Source of the DNA: Oceanisphaera marina
Lineage (GTDB): Bacteria > Pseudomonadota > Gammaproteobacteria > Enterobacterales > Aeromonadaceae
Assembly (NCBI RefSeq): GCF_014643915.1
Contig: NZ_BMKE01000008.1
Span: 1-64,000 of the forward strand
Reading direction: 5' to 3'
DNA length: 64,000 nt
Under the pieces are notes generated by a model, which saw only the letters and a list, made by a program, of their open reading frames with translations, did not search any database and had not been told where the DNA came from. Shown here piece after piece: positions 55,981-64,000 of this stretch (the first letter of the stretch is position 1; each line of letters begins with the position of its first letter). The translations under genes and the position numbers were made by a program.

Positions 55981-58900
55981 GTGAAAGACTTACTTAAGTT
56001 TTTGAAAGCGCAGAATAAGACAGAAGAGTTTGATGGGATCAAAATCGGTCTGGCCTCCCCAGACATGATCCGCTCTTGGTCCTATGGCGAAGTCAAGAAG
56101 CCTGAGACCATCAACTACCGTACCTTCAAGCCGGAGCGTGACGGTCTTTTCTGTGCCCGGATTTTTGGTCCGGTCAAGGACTATGAGTGTCTGTGTGGTA
56201 AGTACAAACGCCTTAAGCACCGTGGTGTAATCTGCGAGAAGTGCGGCGTTGAAGTTACCCAGACCAAGGTGCGCCGCGAGCGCATGGGACACATTGAACT
56301 GGCCAGCCCAGTTGCCCATATTTGGTTTTTGAAGTCTCTGCCTAGCCGCATTGGTTTGTTGCTGGACATGACACTGCGCGATATCGAGCGCGTGCTGTAC
56401 TTCGAATCCTTCGTGGTTATCGAGGCCGGCATGACCAGCCTGGAGCGCGGTCAGATGCTGTCTGAAGAACAGTATCTGGATGCGCTGGAAGAATGGGGCG
56501 ATGAATTTGACGCCAAGATGGGTGCCGAAGCGGTACTGTCTTTGCTGCGCGCCATCGACCTGGAAAGCGAAATTGAAGTGATGCGCGAAGAGCTGGGCCA
56601 AACCAACTCCGAAACCAAGCGCAAGAAAATCACCAAACGTTTCAAGCTGATGGAAGCCTTCTTCGGCTCAGGCAACAAGCCCGAGTGGATGGTGTTGACC
56701 GTATTGCCTGTGCTGCCACCGGACCTGCGTCCTCTGGTACCGCTGGACGGCGGCCGTTTCGCGACTTCTGATCTGAACGATTTGTATCGTCGCGTTATCA
56801 ACCGTAACAACCGTCTGAAGCGTCTGCTGGATCTGGCCGCGCCCGATATTATCGTGCGTAACGAAAAGCGTATGCTGCAGGAATCTGTGGATGCGCTGCT
56901 GGATAACGGCCGTCGTGGCCGAGCCATTACCGGATCCAACAAGCGCCCGCTGAAATCCCTGGCCGACATGATCAAGGGTAAGCAGGGTCGTTTCCGTCAG
57001 AACTTGCTCGGTAAGCGCGTGGACTACTCCGGTCGTTCCGTTATTACCGTAGGCCCGACGCTGCGTCTGCATCAGTGCGGCCTGCCGAAGAAGATGGCAC
57101 TCGAGCTGTTCAAGCCGTTCATCTATGGCAAGCTGGAAGCACGTGGCCTGGCCACTACCATCAAAGCCGCCAAGAAAATGGTTGAGCGCGAAGAAGCGGT
57201 TGTTTGGGATATCCTGGACGACGTGATCCGCGAGCACCCGGTACTGCTTAACCGTGCACCTACCCTGCACCGTCTGGGTATCCAGGCGTTCGAGCCGGTA
57301 CTGATTGAAGGTAAAGCGATTCAGTTGCACCCCTTGGTGTGTGCGGCCTATAACGCCGACTTCGATGGTGACCAGATGGCGGTACACGTACCGCTGACCA
57401 TAGAAGCACAGCTTGAAGCTCGTGCGCTTATGATGTCGACCAACAACATACTGTCACCGGCCAACGGCGAACCTATCATAGTTCCTTCACAGGACGTGGT
57501 ACTGGGTCTGTATTACATGACCCGCGACAAGATCAACGCCAAAGGCGAAGGCATGTTGCTGACCAGCGCCAAAGAGGCGGAAAAGGTCTATCGTGCCGGC
57601 CATGCCGAATTGCATGCCAAGGTTAAAGTTCGGATCACCGACTTTGAACGCATGGAAGACGGCAGCGAAGTGGAAACCACGGCTATCCGTGATACCACTA
57701 TCGGTCGCGCCATTCTGAGCCTGGTTGTGCCAAAAGGTCTGCCGTTCAGCATGATCGATCAGGCCATGGGCAAGAAGCAGATCTCCAAGTTGCTGAACGG
57801 CTGTTATCGCCGTCTGGGCTTGAAAGATTCGGTTATCTTTGCTGACCAACTGATGTATACCGGTTTCCAGTACGCCACTCTGTCTGGTGTTTCTGTCGGT
57901 ATCAACGACATGGTTATTCCGGATGCCAAGAAGCACATCATCGAAGAAGCGGAAGCCGAAGTTTCTGAAATCCAGGAGCAATTCCAGTCTGGTCTGGTGA
58001 CTGCCGGTGAGCGTTACAACAAGGTTATCGATATCTGGGCCAGCGCCAACGAGCGTGTATCCAAGGCGATGATGGAAAACCTGTCGAAAGACAAGGTGAT
58101 TGACGCCGAAGGTAATGAAGTGCTGCAGGATTCGTTCAACAGCATCTTTATGATGGCCGATTCCGGCGCTCGTGGTAGTGCCGCCCAGATCCGTCAGTTG
58201 GCGGGTATGCGTGGTCTGATGGCCAAGCCGGATGGCTCCATCATCGAAACGCCGATTATTGCGAACTTCCGTGAAGGCTTGAACGTACTCCAGTACTTCA
58301 ACTCCACTCACGGTGCTCGTAAAGGTCTGGCGGATACCGCACTGAAAACCGCAAACTCCGGTTATCTGACCCGTCGTCTGGTTGACGTGGCACAGGATCT
58401 GGTGATTACGGCCGACGACTGCGGCACCTTTGATGGCTTGTGGATCACTTCCCTGATTGAAGGCGGCGACGTTGTTGAGCCATTGCGCGAGCGCGTACTG
58501 GGTCGTGTGGTTGCCGAAGACGTGATTCGCCCAGGCACCGACAACGAAATTCTGGTTGCCCGTAACACCCTGCTCGACGAGAAGTGGTGTGACGAGCTGG
58601 AAGAGAGCTCGGTTGACCGCATCAAGGTGCGCTCCGTTATCTCTTGTGATAACGACCACGGTGTATGTGCCCATTGTTATGGCCGTGATCTGGCCCGTGG
58701 CCACCTGGTAAACCAGGGCGAAGCAGTCGGTGTTATCGCTGCCCAGTCTATCGGTGAGCCGGGTACCCAGCTGACCATGCGTACCTTCCACATCGGTGGT
58801 GCGGCATCACGAGCGGCAGCAGAAAACAGCATCCAGGTGAAAAACGCCGGTGCCCTGAAACTGCAAAACGCCAAGTTCGTTACCAATGCCGATGGCAAGA

Positions 58901-60189
58901 CCGTTATCGTATCGCGTTCTTCCGAGCTGACCATTATCGATGAGATGGGTCAAACTCGTGAAAACCACAAGCTGCCTTACGGTGCCTTGCTGGACAAAGC
59001 GGACGGTGAGCAGGTTCAAGTTGGCCAAATCGTGGCAACCTGGGACCCGCACACTCACCCGATCGTCACCGAAGTGGCGGGACACGTTAAGTTTATCGAC
59101 ATGATTGATGGCGTGACCATCAGCCGTCAAACCGACGAACTGACTGGCCTGTCCAGCATAGTGGTGATGGACGTGAACGAGCGTCCGGCTTCTGGTAAAG
59201 ATTTGCGTCCTACCGTCAAGTTGATCGACGACCACGGTAACGATGTATTCATCCCGGGTACCGACCTGTCTGCCCTGTACTTCTTGCCTGGCCGCGCGAT
59301 TGTGAGCCTGGAAGATGGTGCCGTGGTAAACGTGGGTGACGCGGTTGCGCGTATTCCACAGGAATCCAGTGGTACCAAGGATATTACCGGTGGTCTGCCA
59401 CGGGTTGCCGACTTGTTTGAAGCTCGTCAGCCGAAAGAGCCGGCCATTCTGGCGGAAATTTCGGGCACCATTTCCTTCGGTAAAGAGACCAAGGGCAAGC
59501 GCCGTTTGGTGATCACGCCGTTGGATGGTAACAATGCCTACGAAGAGATGATCCACAAGTGGCGTCATCTGAACGTGTTCGAAGGTGAGAAGGTCGAAAA
59601 AGGCGAAGTTCTGGCCGACGGTCCCGAGTCACCACACGATATTCTGCGTTTGCGTGGCATCAGCCCCGTAGCCAACTATATCGTGAACGAAGTGCAAGAG
59701 GTTTACCGCTTGCAGGGCGTTAAGATCAACGACAAGCACATTGAAACCATCGTACGTCAGATGCTGCGTCGTGCCGAAATTATGGATTCGGGTGATTCCG
59801 ATTTCATTACCGGCGAGCAAGCGGAAGTGGTACGTATCCGCCAGGCCAACCGCGCGTTGGAAGCGGCCGGCAAGCAGCCTGTTGCTTACCGTCATGTGCT
59901 GATGGGTATTACCAAGGCCTCGTTGAGCACCGAATCTTTCATCTCGGCGGCGTCCTTCCAGGAAACCACTCGAGTACTGACCGAAGCAGCCGTCTCCGGC
60001 AAGGTAGACGATTTGCGCGGTCTGAAAGAAAACGTAATTGTCGGCCGTCTGGTTCCGGCAGGTACGGGTTTTGCTTACCATCAGGCACGCAATGCCAAGC
60101 GTAACCCAGAGCAGCAAGTGACTGTATCGGCAGATGAAGCCGAGCAGAACCTGGCTAATCTGTTGAACGCAGCTGGTAGTAACGAATAA
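55981..60189 (+). CDS. rpoC: RNA polymerase beta' subunit
   Basis: A 1402-residue catalytic subunit starting with GTG (VKDLLKFLK) after AGGAGACTAAC. The N-terminal zinc site is [20 protein letters not shown] near residue 70. The catalytic Mg motif NADFDGD lies near 458. The second zinc site is [15 protein letters not shown] near 888. The trigger loop region [13 protein letters not shown] is near 929. Its length and layout match E. coli RpoC (1407). A terminator follows the stop. Confidence 0.98.
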   Translation: MKDLLKFLKAQNKTEEFDGIKIGLASPDMIRSWSYGEVKKPETINYRTFKPERDGLFCARIFGPVKDYECLCGKYKRLKHRGVICEKCGVEVTQTKVRRERMGHIELASPVAHIWFLKSLPSRIGLLLDMTLRDIERVLYFESFVVIEAGMTSLERGQMLSEEQYLDALEEWGDEFDAKMGAEAVLSLLRAIDLESEIEVMREELGQTNSETKRKKITKRFKLMEAFFGSGNKPEWMVLTVLPVLPPDLRPLVPLDGGRFATSDLNDLYRRVINRNNRLKRLLDLAAPDIIVRNEKRMLQESVDALLDNGRRGRAITGSNKRPLKSLADMIKGKQGRFRQNLLGKRVDYSGRSVITVGPTLRLHQCGLPKKMALELFKPFIYGKLEARGLATTIKAAKKMVEREEAVVWDILDDVIREHPVLLNRAPTLHRLGIQAFEPVLIEGKAIQLHPLVCAAYNADFDGDQMAVHVPLTIEAQLEARALMMSTNNILSPANGEPIIVPSQDVVLGLYYMTRDKINAKGEGMLLTSAKEAEKVYRAGHAELHAKVKVRITDFERMEDGSEVETTAIRDTTIGRAILSLVVPKGLPFSMIDQAMGKKQISKLLNGCYRRLGLKDSVIFADQLMYTGFQYATLSGVSVGINDMVIPDAKKHIIEEAEAEVSEIQEQFQSGLVTAGERYNKVIDIWASANERVSKAMMENLSKDKVIDAEGNEVLQDSFNSIFMMADSGARGSAAQIRQLAGMRGLMAKPDGSIIETPIIANFREGLNVLQYFNSTHGARKGLADTALKTANSGYLTRRLVDVAQDLVITADDCGTFDGLWITSLIEGGDVVEPLRERVLGRVVAEDVIRPGTDNEILVARNTLLDEKWCDELEESSVDRIKVRSVISCDNDHGVCAHCYGRDLARGHLVNQGEAVGVIAAQSIGEPGTQLTMRTFHIGGAASRAAAENSIQVKNAGALKLQNAKFVTNADGKTVIVSRSSELTIIDEMGQTRENHKLPYGALLDKADGEQVQVGQIVATWDPHTHPIVTEVAGHVKFIDMIDGVTISRQTDELTGLSSIVVMDVNERPASGKDLRPTVKLIDDHGNDVFIPGTDLSALYFLPGRAIVSLEDGAVVNVGDAVARIPQESSGTKDITGGLPRVADLFEARQPKEPAILAEISGTISFGKETKGKRRLVITPLDGNNAYEEMIHKWRHLNVFEGEKVEKGEVLADGPESPHDILRLRGISPVANYIVNEVQEVYRLQGVKINDKHIETIVRQMLRRAEIMDSGDSDFITGEQAEVVRIRQANRALEAAGKQPVAYRHVLMGITKASLSTESFISAASFQETTRVLTEAAVSGKVDDLRGLKENVIVGRLVPAGTGFAYHQARNAKRNPEQQVTVSADEAEQNLANLLNAAGSNE

Positions 60190-60215
60190 CGATTATCTCG
60201 ACTCGCTGATAAGAC

Positions 60216-60244
60216 AAGGGCTCCCGCAAGGGGGCCTTTTTTTT
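60216..60244 (+). terminator. Intrinsic terminator of the rpoBC operon
   Basis: AAGGGCTCCC-GCAA-GGGGGCCTT, a stem with a wobble and one mismatch, followed by T8. Confidence 0.82.
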
Positions 60245-60283
60245 GGCTGCGCGGTAAAGTGCGAAGCGTAAAGAGTGAAGGGG
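60238..60283. repeat. Dispersed intergenic repeat, copy B
   Basis: It starts in the rpoC terminator T-run and matches copy A near 26653 (TTTTTTGG-TGCGC-GTAAA). It continues GTAAAGTGCGAAGCGTAAAG, related to 26602-26622. Confidence 0.55.
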
Positions 60284-60549
60284 ACGAAATAGCAAGCAGC
60301 CGAAAACCTGGGGTACGCTTTACGCCGTCCGTTAAAGAAAAACATGTCTTTTGTAGCCGCCGCGACCGCTGCGAAATACTGCGCAGCAGGATAGCTGTTG
60401 TTAATGATAGTGGATCGCGTAAAGCGTATGACGTACAGCTTTTCTTGCTGCCTTATTCATTAAAGGCATAAATAATCCTTTCTTATTCTTTCTTGTTGCA
60501 CTCAACCTCGCTTAAGCTATATGCATCTGGAAAAGTGGAAGTGAATGTC
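60284..60549. other. Spacer between rpoC and cysJ
   Basis: No gene is seen. A 12-bp inverted repeat (TACGCTTTACGC at 60314-60325, GCGTAAAGCGTA at 60417-60428) encloses about 90 nt. The cysJ promoter should lie in the AT-rich part 60440-60545, where CysB would bind; I could not fix a -35/-10 pair. Confidence 0.5.
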
Positions 60550-62352
60550 ATGCTGTTAAAAGAACTCGCGGCGTCTGCCAGCCCGCTGAACGAACAACAA
60601 GTCCATAAGCTTACTCAGGTGGCAGCCGAGTTAAGTGCGACTCAGCTGGCCTGGGTGAGCGGTTATTTTTACGGCATCAGCCAGCAGGCCGGTGGCATTG
60701 CTGCCCCCGCTTTGGCGGCGAATGCTCAGCCCGCGGGTAAGCTGACCATTATTTATGCTTCGCAAACCGGTAATGCCAAAGGGGTTGCCGAGGCATTGCA
60801 GGCCAAAGCCAGCGCCAATGGTGTGGCGGTGGCGCTGTACAATGCCGCTGACTACAAGGTCAAGCAGCTTAAAAAAGAAACCCATGTATTGCTGGTTGCC
60901 AGTACCAATGGCGAGGGCGAAGCCCCCGACGATGCCATCGAGTTTCATAAACAGCTGAAAGCCGGTAAGGCCGGCAAGCTCGAGGGTCTCAATTATGGCG
61001 TGATTGGCCTGGGTGACTCTTCTTATGAATTCTATTGCCAGACCGGCAAAGACTTCGATGAATACTTGAGCAAGGCCGGTGCCAAGCCACTGTTGGGCCG
61101 CCTGGACGCCGACGTTGACTACGACGCGGTATGCGAAAACTGGAGTGAAGAAGCCGTCGCGCTGGTGAAAGAGGCCCTAAAATCCGATGCTGCCAATGAA
61201 GTGGCGCCTGTGGTCCCCCTGACGCACGGCGCGACCAGCCTCTATAACAAGAAGCATCCGTTTACCGCCGAGCTGCTGACCAACCAGGCGATCACCGGTC
61301 GAGATTCCGACCGCGACGTACGCCACTTCGAAATTTCACTGGAAGGCTCGGATCTGACGTATCAGCCGGGTGATGCCCTGGGTGTCTGGTTCAGCAATGA
61401 CGAACAACTGGTGGATGCCCTGTTGGCCCAGACCGGCGTGGATGCCAGCAGCGAAGTGATCGTTGATGAGCAGAGTCTGACGATTCGTGAAGCCTTGATT
61501 CATCATTATGAACTGACCCAGGGTTACGCCAGCTTTGTGCAGGCCTATTCGGAACTGACCGATGCCGCCAAACTGCGCGCTCTGGTCGACGACAAGGCGG
61601 CATTGCGTGAATACTGTGCCAATCACCAAATCCTGGATATTGCGCGCGAACAGCAAGGGCAGCTGACTGCCGAGCAGCTGCAAGCCAGCCTGCGCCGCCT
61701 GACGCCGCGTTTGTATTCCATTGCCTCGGCCCAGTCGGAAGTGGAAGAAGAAGTGCATCTGACCGTGGGTGTGGTGCGTTTCGACCAGGATGGCGAAGCC
61801 CGTAACGGCGGCGCCTCTTCCTATCTGGCCGACCGGCTGGAAGAAGGCGGCAAGGTACGGGTGTTTGTAGAGCATAACGACAACTTCCGCCTGCCAGCCA
61901 ATGACGATACGCCGGTGATCATGGTGGGTCCTGGCACCGGCATAGCGCCGTTCCGCGCCTTCTTGCAAGAGCGGGATGCCCGCGATGCCAGCGGCAAAAA
62001 CTGGTTGTTCTTCGGTAACCCGCATTTCACTCAGGATTTCCTGTATCAGCTGGAGTGGCAGCGCTATGTGAAATCCGGCTTGCTGAACAAGATTTCGCTG
62101 GCCTTCAGCCGTGACCAGCAAGAAAAGGTCTATGTGCAGCACAAGTTGCGCGAACAGGGTGGCGAGGTGTACGCCTGGCTGGAGCAGGGTGCCCATTTCT
62201 ATGTGTGTGGCGATGCCAACAAGATGGCCAAAGACGTACACCAGGCACTGATTGAGCTGGTGGCCGAGCACGGCAACAAGAGCCGCGAACAGGCTGAAGA
62301 CTATGTAGATGCGCTGCGCGCAGCCAAGCGTTACCAGAGGGATGTATACTAA
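60550..62352 (+). CDS. cysJ: Sulfite reductase flavoprotein subunit CysJ
   Basis: A 600-residue alpha subunit that passes NADPH electrons through FAD and FMN to CysI for sulfite reduction to sulfide. The flavodoxin domain has [17 protein letters not shown] near residue 74 and [11 protein letters not shown] near 118. The FAD domain has RLYSIASAQ near 387 and the NADPH domain [16 protein letters not shown] near 459, ending in the usual DVY. I chose the ATG at 60550 (MLLKELAAS), with GGAAGTG upstream, giving the E. coli length (599). It is coupled to cysI by TAATG. Confidence 0.95.
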   Translation: MLLKELAASASPLNEQQVHKLTQVAAELSATQLAWVSGYFYGISQQAGGIAAPALAANAQPAGKLTIIYASQTGNAKGVAEALQAKASANGVAVALYNAADYKVKQLKKETHVLLVASTNGEGEAPDDAIEFHKQLKAGKAGKLEGLNYGVIGLGDSSYEFYCQTGKDFDEYLSKAGAKPLLGRLDADVDYDAVCENWSEEAVALVKEALKSDAANEVAPVVPLTHGATSLYNKKHPFTAELLTNQAITGRDSDRDVRHFEISLEGSDLTYQPGDALGVWFSNDEQLVDALLAQTGVDASSEVIVDEQSLTIREALIHHYELTQGYASFVQAYSELTDAAKLRALVDDKAALREYCANHQILDIAREQQGQLTAEQLQASLRRLTPRLYSIASAQSEVEEEVHLTVGVVRFDQDGEARNGGASSYLADRLEEGGKVRVFVEHNDNFRLPANDDTPVIMVGPGTGIAPFRAFLQERDARDASGKNWLFFGNPHFTQDFLYQLEWQRYVKSGLLNKISLAFSRDQQEKVYVQHKLREQGGEVYAWLEQGAHFYVCGDANKMAKDVHQALIELVAEHGNKSREQAEDYVDALRAAKRYQRDVY

Positions 62353-64000
62353 TGAGCGAGCAAAAGCTGTCCGATAACGAACGCATGAAGGGCGAAAGTA
62401 ACTTTCTGCGCGGCACCATAGAGCAAGACTTGCAGGATGAACTGACCGGTGGTTTTACCGGCGACAACTTTCAGCTGATCCGCGTACATGGCATGTATCA
62501 GCAAGATGACCGCGATATTCGCAACGAACGTACCGCCCAAAAGCTGGAGCCGCTGCATAACGTGATGCTGCGTGCCCGCTTGCCCGGCGGTATCATCAAG
62601 CCCGAACAGTGGCTGGTAATCGACAAGTTTGCCGAAGAAAGCAGCATCTATGGCAGCATCCGCCTGACCACCCGTCAGACCTTCCAGTTTCACGGTGTGC
62701 TCAAGCGCGACATCAAGCACATGCACCAGACCCTGAACAGCACCGGCATCGACTCTATCGCCACCGCCGGTGACGTGAATCGTAATGTGCTGTGTACCAG
62801 TAACCCGGTTGAGTCTGAGTTGCATCAGGAAGCCTACGAATGGGCGAAGAAAATATCCGAGCACCTGCTGCCCAAGACCCGAGCCTATCTGGAAATCTGG
62901 CTCGATGGTGAACGTCTGGACACTCCGGACGAAGAGCCGATTCTGGGGGCCACTTACCTGCCGCGTAAATTCAAGACCACGGTAGTAGTGCCCCCCCATA
63001 ACGATGTGGATGTGCACGCCAACGATTTGAACTTTATTGCCATTGCCGAAGCCGGCAAGTTAATCGGCTTTAACGTGCTGGTAGGCGGTGGCCTGGCCAT
63101 GACCCATGGTGATACCGCCACTTATCCGCGCAAAGCCACGGATTTTGGCTTTATTCCGCTGTCGCATACCATTGCCATCGCCGAGGCGGTGGTGACCACC
63201 CAGCGTGATATGGGTAACCGGGTCGAGCGTAAGAACGCCAAAACCAAATACACCCTGGAGCGGGTGGGCGTAGAGGTCTTCAAGGCCGAAGTAGAAAAAC
63301 GTGCCGGTATCGCCTTTGCCGAGACTCGTCCTTATGAATTCACCAGCCGTGGCGATCGTTTTGGTTGGGTTGAGGGCATAGACGGTAAACAGCATCTGAC
63401 CCTGTTCATCGAAAACGGTCGTATTCTGGACTATCCCGGCAAGCCTCTGAAAACCGGCATGCGTGAAATTGCCAAGATCCATCAGGGTGATTTCCGTTTA
63501 ACGGCCAACCAGAACCTGATTATTGCCGGTGTCTCTGCCAGCGACAAGGCGCAGATAGAGCAGCTGGCGCGTCAACACGGTTTGTTGGAAGACTCGACAT
63601 CCGAGCAGCGTAAAAGCTCCATGGCCTGTGTGGCACTGCCAACCTGCCCGCTGGCGATGGCGGAGTCGGAGCGGGTGTTACCTGAGTATGTAACCCAGTT
63701 GGAAGGGTATCTGGCCAAGCACAACATCAGCGATGACAACATCATCTTCCGGGTCACCGGCTGCCCCAACGGCTGTGGTCGCGCCATGCTGGCGGAAATA
63801 GGTTTGGTCGGCAAGGCGCCGGGTCGCTATAACCTGCACCTGGGCGGTAACCGCGAAGGCACGCGTATTCCGCGCATGTACAAAGAAAACATTACCGACA
63901 CACAAATCATGCAGGAACTCGACGAGCTGATTGGTCGTTGGTCCGCCGAGCGCAATAGTGGTGAAGGCTTTGGTGATTTTGTGATCCGTGCCGGTATTAT
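62352..64000 (+). CDS. cysI: Sulfite reductase hemoprotein subunit CysI (partial, cut by window end)
   Basis: About 549 codons of a protein that is about 570 residues in E. coli; the last 20 or so fall outside the window. It starts [23 protein letters not shown]. The siroheme/4Fe-4S Cys ligands are seen in [13 protein letters not shown] near residue 427 and GCPNGCGRA near 472. The substrate-binding Arg region [10 protein letters not shown] lies near residue 110. It reduces sulfite to sulfide with CysJ. Its ATG shares one base with the cysJ stop. cysH would be expected downstream. Confidence 0.95.
   Translation, partial: MSEQKLSDNERMKGESNFLRGTIEQDLQDELTGGFTGDNFQLIRVHGMYQQDDRDIRNERTAQKLEPLHNVMLRARLPGGIIKPEQWLVIDKFAEESSIYGSIRLTTRQTFQFHGVLKRDIKHMHQTLNSTGIDSIATAGDVNRNVLCTSNPVESELHQEAYEWAKKISEHLLPKTRAYLEIWLDGERLDTPDEEPILGATYLPRKFKTTVVVPPHNDVDVHANDLNFIAIAEAGKLIGFNVLVGGGLAMTHGDTATYPRKATDFGFIPLSHTIAIAEAVVTTQRDMGNRVERKNAKTKYTLERVGVEVFKAEVEKRAGIAFAETRPYEFTSRGDRFGWVEGIDGKQHLTLFIENGRILDYPGKPLKTGMREIAKIHQGDFRLTANQNLIIAGVSASDKAQIEQLARQHGLLEDSTSEQRKSSMACVALPTCPLAMAESERVLPEYVTQLEGYLAKHNISDDNIIFRVTGCPNGCGRAMLAEIGLVGKAPGRYNLHLGGNREGTRIPRMYKENITDTQIMQELDELIGRWSAERNSGEGFGDFVIRAGI

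Noticed and set aside
54909-56066. Open frame antisense across the rpoB-rpoC junction
   Set aside because: Shadow of two conserved genes, with no promoter or ribosome site.
57487-58791. Long open frame (434 codons) antisense to rpoC
   Set aside because: It lies wholly inside the conserved rpoC gene and arises from its codon bias; its translation resembles no protein and no ribosome site precedes it.

Overview
The window looks like a gammaproteobacterial chromosome. The run murB-birA-(coaA)-tRNA-Thr/Tyr/Gly/Thr-tuf-tRNA-Trp-secE-nusG-rplKAJL-rpoBC has the E. coli 90-min gene order. Genes typical of this class (lpxT, rnk, ompW, argP/argO, asnC/asnA, glrK-qseG-glrR, msrPQ, cysJI) surround it. 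Protein features suggest a marine or brackish Aeromonadales-type organism (Oceanimonas/Oceanisphaera/Zobellella neighbourhood). That placement is inference from recall; no search was run.

Layout. 1-3.8 kb: tRNA-Asp, a small conserved protein, lpxT, an AEC-family transporter, rnk and ompW. 3.8-5.7 kb: a 5'-truncated metE remnant behind a MetJ box, then intact metF. 5.7-18.5 kb: a glycolate-use island. It holds a GlcA/LldP permease, the GntR regulator GlcC, the divergent glcB-glcG-glcD-glcE-glcF genes, and a TRAP transporter (dctP-dctQ-dctM). Three perfect TGGT-N3-ACCA sites lie in front of glcA and glcB. 18.5-28.8 kb: zntA, argP/argO, metY, a two-component system divergent from a His/Met-rich Spy-like periplasmic protein, asnC/asnA and a CBS-domain protein.

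29-35.3 kb: a functional-amyloid (Fap) export operon on the minus strand. Its order is fapB-like, fapC-like, fapD (C39 peptidase), fapE, fapF (outer-membrane pore). Divergent from it is a sigma-54 activator related to VpsR. A near-consensus sigma-54 promoter sits in front of the amyloid genes, with a dyad placed where an enhancer site would be. Hairpins after each amyloid subunit gene could set the subunit-to-export ratio. This is the most interesting system in the window. The family is known, but the local control arrangement and the apparent absence of fapA deserve a second look.

35.4-41 kb: glrK-qseG-glrR, with unusual substitutions in the GlrR ATPase core, then msrPQ and an acidic protein of unknown function. 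41-64 kb: topB, murB, birA, coaA, the tRNA cluster with a tRNA-Tyr that has lost its D and anticodon arms, tuf, secE-nusG, ribosomal stalk genes, rpoBC, cysJ and cysI (cut by the window end).

Three clear decay events appear: metE, tRNA-Tyr, and a relic of a tRNA-Asp 3' end. No insertion sequence, prophage or CRISPR array was recognised.
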